Shown here: positions 28,835 through 37,362 of the stretch, one piece after another
Layout: each line of letters starts with the position of its first letter
Position numbering within the stretch: the first letter of the stretch is position 1
Source: an uncultured Rhodospirillaceae bacterium
GTDB lineage: Bacteria; Pseudomonadota; Alphaproteobacteria; Rhodospirillales; Magnetospirillaceae
Direction: 5' to 3'
Length of the DNA: 37,454 nt
Assembly: GCA_903941095.1 (NCBI GenBank)
Contig: CAJANN010000075.1
Span: 1-37,454 of the forward strand
The notes under the pieces: generated by a model
Told to the model about the DNA's origin: nothing
The model's database searches: none
What the model saw: the letters and a program-made list of their open reading frames with translations, nothing else
Position numbers and translations under genes: made by a program

Positions 28835-29956
28835 TTAGGGCGAACAGCCGGCGGGATCGCTCAGGTAGGCGTCGATTCCCTGCCGGCGCAGACGGTCGAG
28901 ATAGCAGGCGTAACGGCCGGCCCAGGCGGCGGCGCGGGAATCGGCGAGAATGCCCGCAACGTTGGTCAGCTCGACCTGGGCCACCCGCATCCGGGGGATG
29001 TCGAGACCGGCCATGAAAGCCTCGACCATCAGCATGTCGGTGACGACGCTGCCGACGAAGCGCAAGGCGCATTCCGGCGGGCCTTCGCGTCCCGCACAGC
29101 CGTCAAGACGGGCGACAATGGCTGGGTCGGTCAACCCGGCCAGCCCGGCGACCGCCCGTTGCAGGGCGATGCGATCGAAGCCGTCGGAATCGACATGGCC
29201 GGCAAGCTCGGGCGATCTGGCGGCAAGGCCGAGCAGAACGGGGTGGATGCCGCGAACCACCGGCGCGCTGACGGCGGTGACGGCGAAGCCGCTGCCCAGG
29301 GCTTGCCGGGCCTCGTCCACCACACCGCCCAATATCGCGTGGGTGCGGGCGACGGCGTCGGCGCCGACCGGATTGGCCGCACACTCGGCCTCGGCACTGC
29401 CTTTGACCTTGGCGCAGAACATCTTGCGCCATGCCTTCTGGCCAAGGGCGGTTCCCCATCCGCCCGTCGCCGCGGCGAACTGCATGCTGCCGCCGCCGAT
29501 ATCCAGAATATAGGGGGTGTCCAGCCGGCCGCCCAATTGCTGCCGCGCGGCGTAATAGCCATAGCCCGCTTCCACCGCCTGCGGCATGACGAAGACCGCC
29601 ACTCCGGTGCGGGCATGCAATCCGGCCAGGGTGTCGGCCAGTCTGTCCGGTCCGCCCTGATCGGCGGCCAGCCGCCAGGCCGAATAGCCGCCGGCCACGG
29701 CCAGGCATGAACGGCCGCCGGCCAGCCGGCGCAGGGCCTCGACGGTGGCGTCGCCGGTCTGGTCGATGACGCCGTCTGCCCATACGTCGGTCAGATAGTC
29801 GATGGACACCCGACCGTCGAGGTCGCCGGCGGCAGAGCCGACGCGGATGCCCGACGATCCGATGTCGTAGCCGATGCGGCAGGGCTCGGGCGGTTGCGAG
29901 CAGGCCGCAAGCGCCAGGGCTGCCACCAGGGCTGCCAGTCGTAGGCCGGCGCTCAT
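28835..29956 (-). CDS. Ppx/GppA-fold lipoprotein
   Basis: A 373-residue protein with lipoprotein signal LAALVAALALAACSQ (lipid Cys near residue 19). The mature part matches the actin-like ATPase fold of exopolyphosphatase/GppA: GYDIGSSGIRVGSA for phosphate loop 1 and PYILDIGGGSMQFAAAT for loop 2. About eight Cys residues occur in the mature part (such as RSCLAVAGG, DGCAGREGPPECALR and DPAGCSP), suggesting disulfides, which fits export. It may act on polyphosphate or a phosphorylated polymer in the periplasm, or it may have lost activity. It is followed by nothing on its strand for 340 bp and preceded 7 bp upstream by the DUF4337 gene, so the two form an operon. Confidence 0.8.
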   Translation of the reverse strand: MSAGLRLAALVAALALAACSQPPEPCRIGYDIGSSGIRVGSAAGDLDGRVSIDYLTDVWADGVIDQTGDATVEALRRLAGGRSCLAVAGGYSAWRLAADQGGPDRLADTLAGLHARTGVAVFVMPQAVEAGYGYYAARQQLGGRLDTPYILDIGGGSMQFAAATGGWGTALGQKAWRKMFCAKVKGSAEAECAANPVGADAVARTHAILGGVVDEARQALGSGFAVTAVSAPVVRGIHPVLLGLAARSPELAGHVDSDGFDRIALQRAVAGLAGLTDPAIVARLDGCAGREGPPECALRFVGSVVTDMLMVEAFMAGLDIPRMRVAQVELTNVAGILADSRAAAWAGRYACYLDRLRRQGIDAYLSDPAGCSP

Positions 29957-29963
29957 GCCCGGC

Positions 29964-30569
29964 TCACAGATGCAGCAGATGAGGGGCCAGCCAGCCCGTC
30001 AATGCCAGCGCCACCCCGGCCAGCCCCAAGCCGCCGGCCCCCAGGGCCAGGGCGAAGACGCCGGTCACCGTGGCGGCGGAAGACAGCACGATGGCGATCT
30101 GCAGGGCGGCGGCGGCATATTCGTAGGTGTGGTAGGAGGCCAGGGCACGATCGCGCGTTTCTTCGGCGGCCTTGGCCTGGGCGGCCAGTTCCTTGCGTCC
30201 CTCGCCGGTTTCCGGCTCGCTGTCGTAACGCTGGGCGGTGGCGCGCCATGTCTCGACCTGTCTGGCGGCAGCGGCGTGGTCGGGCGAGCCCAGCAGCGTC
30301 GCCAGCACCGTGGTCTCTTCCGCGGCCGTGCGCATGGTGGTCATGCGGATCGACTTGGCCTGAAAGAACGCCCACAGGTTGGCCGCCTGGATGTTGGAAG
30401 CCATGTAGGTGTTCTGTGAGCTTTTCACCCCGATCTCGACCAGCGCCAGCAGGCATGCCAGGACGCTGATCATCACCGCGATCATTTTATTGCGGTTGAC
30501 GTGGGGGGAGTGCCCATGACCGTGATGGGCCGACTCGTGGATTTTTTCGTGGGTTTCGTGCGCTTCCAT
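29964..30569 (-). CDS. DUF4337-type membrane protein
   Basis: A 201-residue protein. The N-terminus is His-rich (HETHEKIHESAHHGHGHSPH), which may bind metal. One transmembrane helix follows (MIAVMISVLACLLALVEIG), then a charged helical region with the motif NTYMASNIQAANLWAFFQAKSIR characteristic of DUF4337. Two hydrophobic segments lie at the end (AAALQIAIVLSSAATVTGVF and a Gly/Leu-rich helix). The function of this family is not known. It is the first gene of a two-gene operon with the Ppx/GppA-like lipoprotein. Confidence 0.85.
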   Translation of the reverse strand: MEAHETHEKIHESAHHGHGHSPHVNRNKMIAVMISVLACLLALVEIGVKSSQNTYMASNIQAANLWAFFQAKSIRMTTMRTAAEETTVLATLLGSPDHAAAARQVETWRATAQRYDSEPETGEGRKELAAQAKAAEETRDRALASYHTYEYAAAALQIAIVLSSAATVTGVFALALGAGGLGLAGVALALTGWLAPHLLHL

Positions 30570-30804
30570 GCCCTGTCGTTCCGATATGGCGGCGAGGTCG
30601 GCCGATAGTGACGGTTCGTCGCGGCCAGTTCAAGTCAAGGGCGGCAGGGCGGCTTGGTGCCGCCGAATGGAATTTCATAAAAACAGGTGAGCTGCTACCC
30701 TTGATCGGTCGATAAGGTTTCCACCCTCGGGCTCATGCACGCAGGAAAATGATTGCCGGGGGGTGTTCTTGACGGATTGTGGAACCTGCACAGGGGGGAC
30801 GGGC

Positions 30805-31905
30805 ATGGAGCGGCTGGGGCTGGATACGATCATCAGGGCGTTGGAGCATTCTGGCGACGGGGTGCTGATCACGGATGCCCGGATGGCGCCGTCCGGTCCG
30901 CGCATAGTCTATGTCAACCGGACCTACCTGCAACTCACCGGGTATGCCGAGCACGAACTGATCGGACAGACGCCGCGCATCCTTCAAGGCCCCGAGACGG
31001 ATCGGGCGGTTCTGGACAACCTGCGCCACAATCTTGAGCATGCACTGCCGTTTCACGGAGAAACCGTCAATTACCGGCGCGACGGTTCGCCGTATTGGGT
31101 TGAATGGGACATCGCGCCTGTGCGGGATGAGACCGGCGCCGTAACCCACTTCATTTCGATCCAGCGCGACGTCAGCGCTCGCAAGGCCTCGGAACGGGCG
31201 TTGGCTTCGACGATGGCTGATCTTCAGGACCGGAACGAAAGGCTCGACCAATTCGCGTCGGTGGTATCTCATGACCTTCAGGATCCGCTGTCGGCGGCAC
31301 GCGGTTACCTGGAACTCACCCTGATGATGGCCGGTGACGAATTGGGGGAACGCCGGCATTACCTGGAAACGGCCATCGAGGGCATTGACCGCGCCGTAGC
31401 CAAGGTTCGCGATCTGCTGGGCCATGCCCGGGGAGAACGGCAGTGGGCTCGGGTGGATCTCGGGTCGGTGATCGCTTCGGTACTGGCCGATCTGCGGATG
31501 CGCCTGGGTGAGACCCAAGCGGACGTCGTCGTCGCGGACCTGCCCGTTGTGGTCGGAGACCCCGTTCTTTTGGGCCAGATTTTTCAGAACCTGATCGGCA
31601 ACGCCCTTAAATATCGCCAGCCCGGTCGGGTTCCGCGTATCCGCGTCTTTGCAACTCTCATGGACGGGGACTGGCGTTTCACTGTCGAGGACAACGGCAG
31701 AGGCATCCGTCATGAAGACCGGCAATCGGTCTTCGAACGGTACAATCGCGGGTCAACGGTCCACGAAGAGCGCGGGCACGGCATAGGGCTTGCCGTGGTC
31801 AAGCGCGCTGTCGAAGCGCACGGCGGGTGCATCTGGCTGGACTCGGAGCCGGATGCGGGAACTTGCGTGCACTTCACCCTTCCGGTCGCGCCGTCCGCCC
31901 CGTAG
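30805..31905 (+). CDS. PAS-domain sensor histidine kinase
   Basis: The start is the ATG at 30805 (MERLGLDTII), after CAGGGGGGAC; the track begins 14 codons earlier. The protein has 366 residues with no membrane segment, so it is cytosolic. A LOV-like PAS domain (about 10-130; VYVNRTYLQLTGYAEHELIG, GQTPRILQGPETD, HFISIQRDVSARK) lacks the flavin-binding Cys of true LOV domains (TPRILQ instead of NCRFLQ). The kinase core follows: H-box VVSHDLQDPLSAARGYL, N-box NLIGNALKYRQPG, G1 DNGRGI and G2 GHGIGLAVVKRA. It has no adjacent response regulator, so its partner is elsewhere. Confidence 0.92.
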   Translation: MERLGLDTIIRALEHSGDGVLITDARMAPSGPRIVYVNRTYLQLTGYAEHELIGQTPRILQGPETDRAVLDNLRHNLEHALPFHGETVNYRRDGSPYWVEWDIAPVRDETGAVTHFISIQRDVSARKASERALASTMADLQDRNERLDQFASVVSHDLQDPLSAARGYLELTLMMAGDELGERRHYLETAIEGIDRAVAKVRDLLGHARGERQWARVDLGSVIASVLADLRMRLGETQADVVVADLPVVVGDPVLLGQIFQNLIGNALKYRQPGRVPRIRVFATLMDGDWRFTVEDNGRGIRHEDRQSVFERYNRGSTVHEERGHGIGLAVVKRAVEAHGGCIWLDSEPDAGTCVHFTLPVAPSAP

Positions 31906-31934
31906 TCAATCCCCCGCAATGCCGCCGCTTGCGG

Positions 31935-32630
31935 TCATGCACCCGGCGGGACGGCCGGACATTCCATTAAAAGAGAGCGCGGTGCGGCGTCGGAGAGGGT
32001 GTTCATCGGCAGGCGGTCCAGCCTGAACAGTGCCGACACCAAAGCAATGGATGACACCACCATCAGAATCGGCCCGAATAGCCATAGAACCATCGGAACC
32101 AGAAGGAAGTAGGTTCTCATGCCGACCCAATAGAAGCGGCCGGCACGGTTCAATTGGGCTGCAACCAGGGGAGGGGACATCCCCCGGCTGATCGGCACGT
32201 TGATCATGTAGCCGACATGGTGAAAAACGCGAATGGACATAGTGAAGCTAAAGAAGGCGATGAACAGATCGGTCAGCAGGACCAGCATCTTGATCAGCCA
32301 CAGACCGGGTGTTGCGATTGTCCCGGCATCCAGGACCTGCCAGGTCGCCGCAAGCTTGTCGCCCTGGGTGCTGAGGGTCAGTACGCCGGAAATCAGTAAG
32401 ATCGCCGTTGAGGCCAGAAAGGTTGCAGCCATCGTGGAATTGCGCAGGGTCTGGACCGCCAGGATGTCTTTGTGTTCTTCCATCACGGCGCGGGTCCAGG
32501 CAGCGCGGGATTCCGCCATCATGGCCTGGAAGGTGTAATTGGGATCAGTGCGCAGCTTGATCACCAGAAAAAGGTGATAGCCGGCCAGCAAGGCCATGCT
32601 TCCGGCAAAGGCAATCAGGTCGGTCGTCAT
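31935..32630 (-). CDS. DUF599 membrane protein
   Basis: The ORF is open to 32813, but the ATG at 32630 (MTTDLIAFAGSMALLAGYHLF) matches the usual start of DUF599 proteins, giving 231 residues. Four hydrophobic segments are seen (for example MAATFLASTAILLISGVLTL and MLVLLTDLFIAFFSFTMSIR). The family-typical stretch SIRVFHHVGYMINVP and the following RAGRFYWVGMRTYFL are present. The function is unknown in this family. The gene is convergent with the PAS kinase (29 bp between stops) and lies about 190 bp downstream of the HAMP kinase. Confidence 0.85.
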   Translation of the reverse strand: MTTDLIAFAGSMALLAGYHLFLVIKLRTDPNYTFQAMMAESRAAWTRAVMEEHKDILAVQTLRNSTMAATFLASTAILLISGVLTLSTQGDKLAATWQVLDAGTIATPGLWLIKMLVLLTDLFIAFFSFTMSIRVFHHVGYMINVPISRGMSPPLVAAQLNRAGRFYWVGMRTYFLLVPMVLWLFGPILMVVSSIALVSALFRLDRLPMNTLSDAAPRSLLMECPAVPPGA

Positions 32631-32823
32631 GAAAGACGCTACTCCCCAAAGAACGGGAATGGCCGTTCCGGCGAGCGTGCCGAGAGAGCAGCCGTTCCCG
32701 TGATTCTGCGTGGAAGCAATATGGCGACGATCATTCGTAACAGGTACATGGATAGTCTCCGAAGCTATCGACAAGGATAGGCTTCGAGAATGCAGCCATG
32801 TTGACAGTCTCATTAAATGCTTG

Positions 32824-34215
32824 TCAGGTTCGTGATATGTCGATTGTCGGAGCTAGAGGCAGGCGTAGCGAAACCCGCAAACCGGGATTGTTTTCGGCCA
32901 GCCCAAGTTGTGCATGGAGGTGGCGGGCCACGGCCTGCACCACAGCCAGACCCAGGCCATTGCCAGGACTGTGCCTGCTGGCGTCCAGGCGGACGAAAGG
33001 CTGCAATACGGTGTCGCGCTGGTCGGCGGGGATACCCGGGCCGTCGTCGGCAACCAGAATTTCAGCGGTCCCGCCGCACCGCCGGAGGTGTACCGCGACG
33101 TGGCCTCCAGCCTGGGTATAGCGGATGGCATTGTCGACGATGTTGGAAAGTGCCTGGAACAGCAGGTGGCGGTCGGCCATTACCGAGATATCCGGATCGC
33201 CGCTGAACTGGAGGCTCTGGCCTTTATCTTCTGCGACAGGCTGATAATAATCGATCAGGTCCGTCGTCAGATCCCCCAGATGCACCAGTTCCAGGTCGGG
33301 GGGCACGCCATGCTGCAACCGGGCGATAGCCAGAAGCGCCTCGAAGGTTTCCAGGAGGCGGTCGGTGTCTTCGATGGTTTCGCTGACGGCCTCTTCCAAT
33401 GCATCGCGGCTGTTTCCCTGCAACAGGCACAGTTCAAGCCGATTGCGCATCCGCGCCAGCGGGCTGCGCAGATCGTGGGCGATATTGTCAGTGACCTGAC
33501 GGGTGGCCTGCATCAGTTCGGCGATCCGGTCCAAAGCCTCATTGATATTGTCGGCCAGATGATCGAACTCGTCGTCGCTACCAGACGTCGGGACCCGCTC
33601 GTCCAGGTTTCCGTGCAGCAGGCGCCACGACGTGGCATTGACCCCCGACAAGCGGTGAAGGACTGCGCGGCTGTTGACCAGTCCGGCGAACAGGGCCAGC
33701 AACACCATCAGGACTGCGGCGACGGCCAGGGTCTCTTCGATCATTTGCCGGAATGCGGTTTCCTCGGCCAGGTCGCGCCCCAGCACCAAAGTCAATCCCT
33801 GGGGAAGCGACAGGGCTGTGACCCGTGCCAGAATCTCCTGACCCTCGGGGATGCGCCGCACCGGAATGTCGGCAAAAGCGTCAAGTGCGGGAATGCTGTG
33901 GCGGCCAATTTCGACATTGGCCGCGATGGTTTCTCCATCGGCACTTTTCAGGAGGTACAGCCGGGTACTGCCACGTTCCGCGGCGATGCGTGCCTGCACC
34001 TCGCCGGCGGGGGGCCTGTGCCGGTCTGTCTGGATAGCTGCCGTCAGGCGCTTGCGCTCGGCATCCAGTCCGACGTCGATGCGTCGTTCCATGATGGAGA
34101 GGGTGTTGCTGTAGACGAAACCAAGCAACGCCCAGCCAGCCAGCAGGTATAGCGGCACTGCCAGCAGAGCCAGACGGAAGGTGGCGGAACGGAATGGGCT
34201 AATTGACAGGCGCAT
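32824..34215 (-). CDS. Two-component sensor kinase, HAMP type
   Basis: The ATG at 34215 (MRLSISPFRSATFRLALLAV) is preferred; the track adds 7 residues. The protein has 463 residues. One N-terminal transmembrane helix, a periplasmic sensor of about 125 residues and a second helix (TLAVAAVLMVLLALFAGLV) lead to a HAMP linker ending in EFDHLADNINEALDRI. The kinase core follows: H-box NIAHDLRSPLARMRNRLE, N-box NIVDNAIRYT, G1 DDGPGIP and G2 GNGLGLAVVQA. It overlaps the upstream OmpR-type regulator by 17 bp, so the two are a cognate pair, the kinase second. The layout resembles metal or envelope-stress sensors, but the ligand is not evident. Confidence 0.93.
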   Translation of the reverse strand: MRLSISPFRSATFRLALLAVPLYLLAGWALLGFVYSNTLSIMERRIDVGLDAERKRLTAAIQTDRHRPPAGEVQARIAAERGSTRLYLLKSADGETIAANVEIGRHSIPALDAFADIPVRRIPEGQEILARVTALSLPQGLTLVLGRDLAEETAFRQMIEETLAVAAVLMVLLALFAGLVNSRAVLHRLSGVNATSWRLLHGNLDERVPTSGSDDEFDHLADNINEALDRIAELMQATRQVTDNIAHDLRSPLARMRNRLELCLLQGNSRDALEEAVSETIEDTDRLLETFEALLAIARLQHGVPPDLELVHLGDLTTDLIDYYQPVAEDKGQSLQFSGDPDISVMADRHLLFQALSNIVDNAIRYTQAGGHVAVHLRRCGGTAEILVADDGPGIPADQRDTVLQPFVRLDASRHSPGNGLGLAVVQAVARHLHAQLGLAENNPGLRVSLRLPLAPTIDISRT

Positions 34216-34882
34216 GGCGAAGACAGTAGCCGGCACCGCGTACGGTGTGGATCACCGGACTGGGAAAACCTTTCTCGATCTTCTGCCGCAGGCGGCTGAC
34301 ATGGACGTCAAGGGTGTTGGTCTGCGGGTGAAAGTGATAGTCCCAGACTGCTTCTCGCAGCATGGCCCGCGTCACCACCTGCCCGGCGTGGCGCATCAGA
34401 TATTCCAACAGCCGAAACTCGCGGGGATGCAGCGGGATTGGCACGCCATCCCGCCGGACGGTCCTGGCGTTCAGGTCCATTTCGATGTCCAGAACCCTCA
34501 GCACGGATTGGGGGGCGGCGTTGTCGCGCCGACGCAACAACGCTTCAAGCCGGGCATGCAGTTCGGCCAGCACATAGGGCTTGGTGACGTAGTCGTCGCC
34601 GCCGGCCCGGAGACCACGAATGCGCTCGTCGACATGCGACAGCGCCGACAGGATCAGGATCGGGGTGCGGACACCCTCGCCCCGCAGGTGCCGGATGACT
34701 TCAAGCCCATCCAGGCCGGGCAGCATCCGGTCGATGATCAGGGCGTCGTATTCCGGTCCACGAGCCAGATGTAGGCCATCGGTGCCGTCTGCGACGCAAT
34801 CGACGACCACTCCCAATTCCTGCAGTCCCCGCTGCAGGTAGGCGGCGACGTCGCGGTCGTCTTCGATCACCAGCACTCGCAC
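34199..34882 (-). CDS. OmpR/PhoB-family response regulator
   Basis: A 227-residue protein. The receiver domain has MRVLVIEDDRDVAAYLQRGL with the acidic pocket, the phospho-acceptor Asp in DALIIDRMLPGLDGLE, and Lys in GGDDYVTKPYVLAEL. The C-terminal winged helix contains LHPREFRLLEYLMRHAGQVV and TNTLDVHVSRLRQKI, typical of OmpR-type DNA binding. It overlaps the downstream kinase gene by 17 bp. The CDF transporter gene ends 52 bp upstream on the same strand; regulation of that transporter is possible but not shown. Confidence 0.95.
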   Translation of the reverse strand: MRVLVIEDDRDVAAYLQRGLQELGVVVDCVADGTDGLHLARGPEYDALIIDRMLPGLDGLEVIRHLRGEGVRTPILILSALSHVDERIRGLRAGGDDYVTKPYVLAELHARLEALLRRRDNAAPQSVLRVLDIEMDLNARTVRRDGVPIPLHPREFRLLEYLMRHAGQVVTRAMLREAVWDYHFHPQTNTLDVHVSRLRQKIEKGFPSPVIHTVRGAGYCLRHAPVN

Positions 34883-34934
34883 GGGGAATCCTCCGATCTC
34901 ATGCCGGAGATGCTACGTCGAAGCCTCCGCGACC

Positions 34935-35900
34935 TCAACGCCCATCCGGCCGGGCCGGACGGCTTTCGAACATGTCGGTCAGGACATCGACCTCGTCGGC
35001 GTTTTTCCGGCGTTCCGCCTCGGCGGGATCGGGGGCGAACTGGATGTGGATGTGGCAGGCGTGGGCGATTTCCCGGGAAATCCGGATCGTCATGTCCTGC
35101 TCCAGGCCGTGCCATTCATCGATGGTCAGGTGGTGGGCCGGCAACACCGTCAGGTCGATTTCCCAGGCTTCGCCCATGCGGCGTCCCCGCGCGGCGGTCA
35201 CCTTCACCGAGGAATAGTCGGCTTCGACCAGATCCCGGATTTCGGCGATGCGATGGGGCGGGATGGCGCCGTCCATCAGGCCGTGGACGCTGTCCCACAC
35301 GATGGCGGCGCCGATCTTCAGCACCAGCAGCGACACGACGATCGCGGCCAGATGGTCGGCGGAGCTCCAGCCCAGGATGGACAGCACGATGCCGGCCAGG
35401 ACGGCCAGGGACGAATAGGCGTCCCCGCGATTGTCCGCCGCCGCGGCCATGATGGCCGGGCTGTTGGTCTGTGTTCCGACGCAGCGGAGGTAGCGGTGCA
35501 TCAGTTCGGCGGTGACGGCGGACAGCATGGCGGCGAACACCGCCCAGATCTCGGGGACCTGAACGTGGCCGGAGCCCAGGTGGCTGACGTTGTACCACAG
35601 CATCGCCAGCGCCCCGCCGGTCAGGCTGAGACCGATGAAGGTGGCCGACAGGAACTGGATCTTGCCGAAACCATAGGGAAACGCGGCATTGGGCGGACGG
35701 CTGGACAGCTTGACGCTGGCCAGGGTGATGCCCTTGGTCAGGAAGTCGCCGAAGGAATGCAGCGAATGGGCCTGCAGCGCCATGCTGCCGCTCAAGGCCC
35801 CCAGCACGGTCTTGAACACGGCCAGCGCCAGGGCGACGACCATGTCGAACCAGGCGGCCCGGTCGCGGCAATTTCGGCAATTGGTGGGGATCATGTCCAT
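34935..35900 (-). CDS. Cation-diffusion facilitator, MamB-like
   Basis: A 321-residue CDF transporter with about six transmembrane helices and a C-terminal cytosolic domain. Metal-site motifs are present: HSFGD in helix 2 and DNRGD in helix 5. Several stretches resemble the magnetosome iron transporter MamB as I recall it: the N-terminal NCRNCRDRAAW, ELMHRYLRCVGTQTNSPAI, and SVHGLMDGAIP. The residue before the helix 2 site is AHS where CDF proteins usually have ADS. None of the usual mam genes lie nearby, so it is a MamB-type paralogue outside a magnetosome cluster or a related iron/zinc exporter from a non-magnetic relative. It lies in a leftward series with the kinase before it and the regulator after it. 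Confidence 0.85.
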   Translation of the reverse strand: MDMIPTNCRNCRDRAAWFDMVVALALAVFKTVLGALSGSMALQAHSLHSFGDFLTKGITLASVKLSSRPPNAAFPYGFGKIQFLSATFIGLSLTGGALAMLWYNVSHLGSGHVQVPEIWAVFAAMLSAVTAELMHRYLRCVGTQTNSPAIMAAAADNRGDAYSSLAVLAGIVLSILGWSSADHLAAIVVSLLVLKIGAAIVWDSVHGLMDGAIPPHRIAEIRDLVEADYSSVKVTAARGRRMGEAWEIDLTVLPAHHLTIDEWHGLEQDMTIRISREIAHACHIHIQFAPDPAEAERRKNADEVDVLTDMFESRPARPDGR

Positions 35901-35991
35901 TCCGAGGGGCTTTGACCGGCGGCGAAATCAGCCGGGGCAGATTTGCATAAATTCCATGAACGACCAAGGGGGGATTGTCCCGGACGGAAAT

Positions 35992-37362
35992 CTACGGCCG
36001 GGGCAGCCACAGGCAAACCGCCGTGCCGCCGTCCGCCCCGTCCTCGATCCAGATCCGTCCACCGTGGGATTCGACGATCTTCTTGCAGATGGCCAGACCG
36101 ATGCCGGTTCCTTCGCAGGCGTCCGGCCCGACCATGCGCTGGAAGATCAGGAAGGCGCGTTCGCGGTCTTCGGGGCGGATGCCGGTGCCATTGTCCTGGA
36201 CCCGGATGATCCAGCCGCCGGTTTCGTTCCGGCACGAGACGTCAATGCGTGCCGTCCGGAGCGGATGCCGGTACTTCAGGGCATTGCCGATCAGATTCTG
36301 GAACAGGCGCACCAGTTCGTCGGCATCGCCCGAAACGGCGGGCAGGCCGGCGGCGATGACGATTTCGGCGCCGGCCTCGGCGCGGGCGGGCTCAAGGATT
36401 GCGGCGGTTTCCGCCAGGACGGCGGCCAGATCCACCGGCCGGTGCGGCTTGTTGTCGCGCCCCAGGCGCGCATATTCCAGCAGGTCGACGATCAGCCGGT
36501 CCATCCGCCTGGCGCCGTCCACGGCAAAGCCCAGGAATTCCCGTGCCTCCTGGGTCAGGGACTGCCCGAACCGCCGTTCCAGGATGCCGAGATGGCCGGA
36601 CACCATGCGCAGCGGCTGGCGCAGATCGTGCGAGGCGACATAGGCGAACTGCTCCAGTTCGGCGTTGGAGCGGGCCAGTTGTCCGGCCTTGACGTTCAGC
36701 GCGTCATTGGCGCGGCGCAAGTCCTGCTCGGCCTTGTGGCGGTACATCAGGACCAGGGCGAACGAGCTCAGGATGGTGCCGACGAACGAGGCCAGCCAGG
36801 TCATCGACTGCATCATGCTGGTCGAGGACAACGACGAGAACAGCCCGGGGTCCAGCAGGGCGGGAACCCCGCGGCAGGCGAAAATGGCGGCCAGCAGGCC
36901 CAGCCCGGCGATCATGACGATCTGGGCCGGGTCGCGCCGGACCGACCCGTACTGCAGGACCACCAGGACCAGCAGCAGGTGCTGCAGGAAGCGGATCAGA
37001 TCGACGATGGCGATGGCGGTAGCGGGGTGCGCCGGAAACGACACGATCACCAGCGCCTCGATGGCGGCCGGGCCGTACAGCAGCAGGGGCCGGCGCGGGG
37101 CCGAGAAGAACAGGCACAGGGCGTAATAGCGCAGGCCGTATGCCAGACCCAGCAGGGCCGTGCGCCCCGTCAGCAACCAGGGCGACGACTGGATGCCCTG
37201 GATCAGGATGCTGCCGACGGCGATCGCAATCAGGAACAGCGACAAGATCCACAGCCCGACGCCTTTTTCCCTGCGCAGCCCCAGGATCGCCCACAGGGCG
37301 AAGCCCATCATCGTGCTGGCAAGGGCAACAACGGCGATCAGTGTGCGGGGGTCGAACGTCAC
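35992..37362 (-). CDS. Membrane sensor histidine kinase
   Basis: A 456-residue protein starting at a GTG (37362) with GGAG six bases upstream. The first roughly 210 residues are six or seven hydrophobic helices (LIAVVALASTMMGFALWAIL, ALCLFFSAPRRPLLLYGP, FLQHLLLVLVVLQYG), a membrane sensor with little periplasmic sequence. A coiled linker (RRANDALNVKAGQLARSNAEL) leads to the kinase core: H-box VASHDLRQPLRMVSGHLGIL, N-box NLIGNALKYRHP, G1 DNGTGI and G2 GTGIGLAICKKI. The core resembles phytochrome-like kinases. No response regulator is adjacent. The 92 bases after its start (37363-37454) contain no further gene. Confidence 0.92.
   Translation of the reverse strand: MTFDPRTLIAVVALASTMMGFALWAILGLRREKGVGLWILSLFLIAIAVGSILIQGIQSSPWLLTGRTALLGLAYGLRYYALCLFFSAPRRPLLLYGPAAIEALVIVSFPAHPATAIAIVDLIRFLQHLLLVLVVLQYGSVRRDPAQIVMIAGLGLLAAIFACRGVPALLDPGLFSSLSSTSMMQSMTWLASFVGTILSSFALVLMYRHKAEQDLRRANDALNVKAGQLARSNAELEQFAYVASHDLRQPLRMVSGHLGILERRFGQSLTQEAREFLGFAVDGARRMDRLIVDLLEYARLGRDNKPHRPVDLAAVLAETAAILEPARAEAGAEIVIAAGLPAVSGDADELVRLFQNLIGNALKYRHPLRTARIDVSCRNETGGWIIRVQDNGTGIRPEDRERAFLIFQRMVGPDACEGTGIGLAICKKIVESHGGRIWIEDGADGGTAVCLWLPRP

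Noticed and set aside
28835-28850. Assigning the Ppx/GppA-like gene to the arsenic operon
   Set aside because: It is separated from arsR by the ars promoter and the arsM remnant, and nothing in it relates to arsenic.
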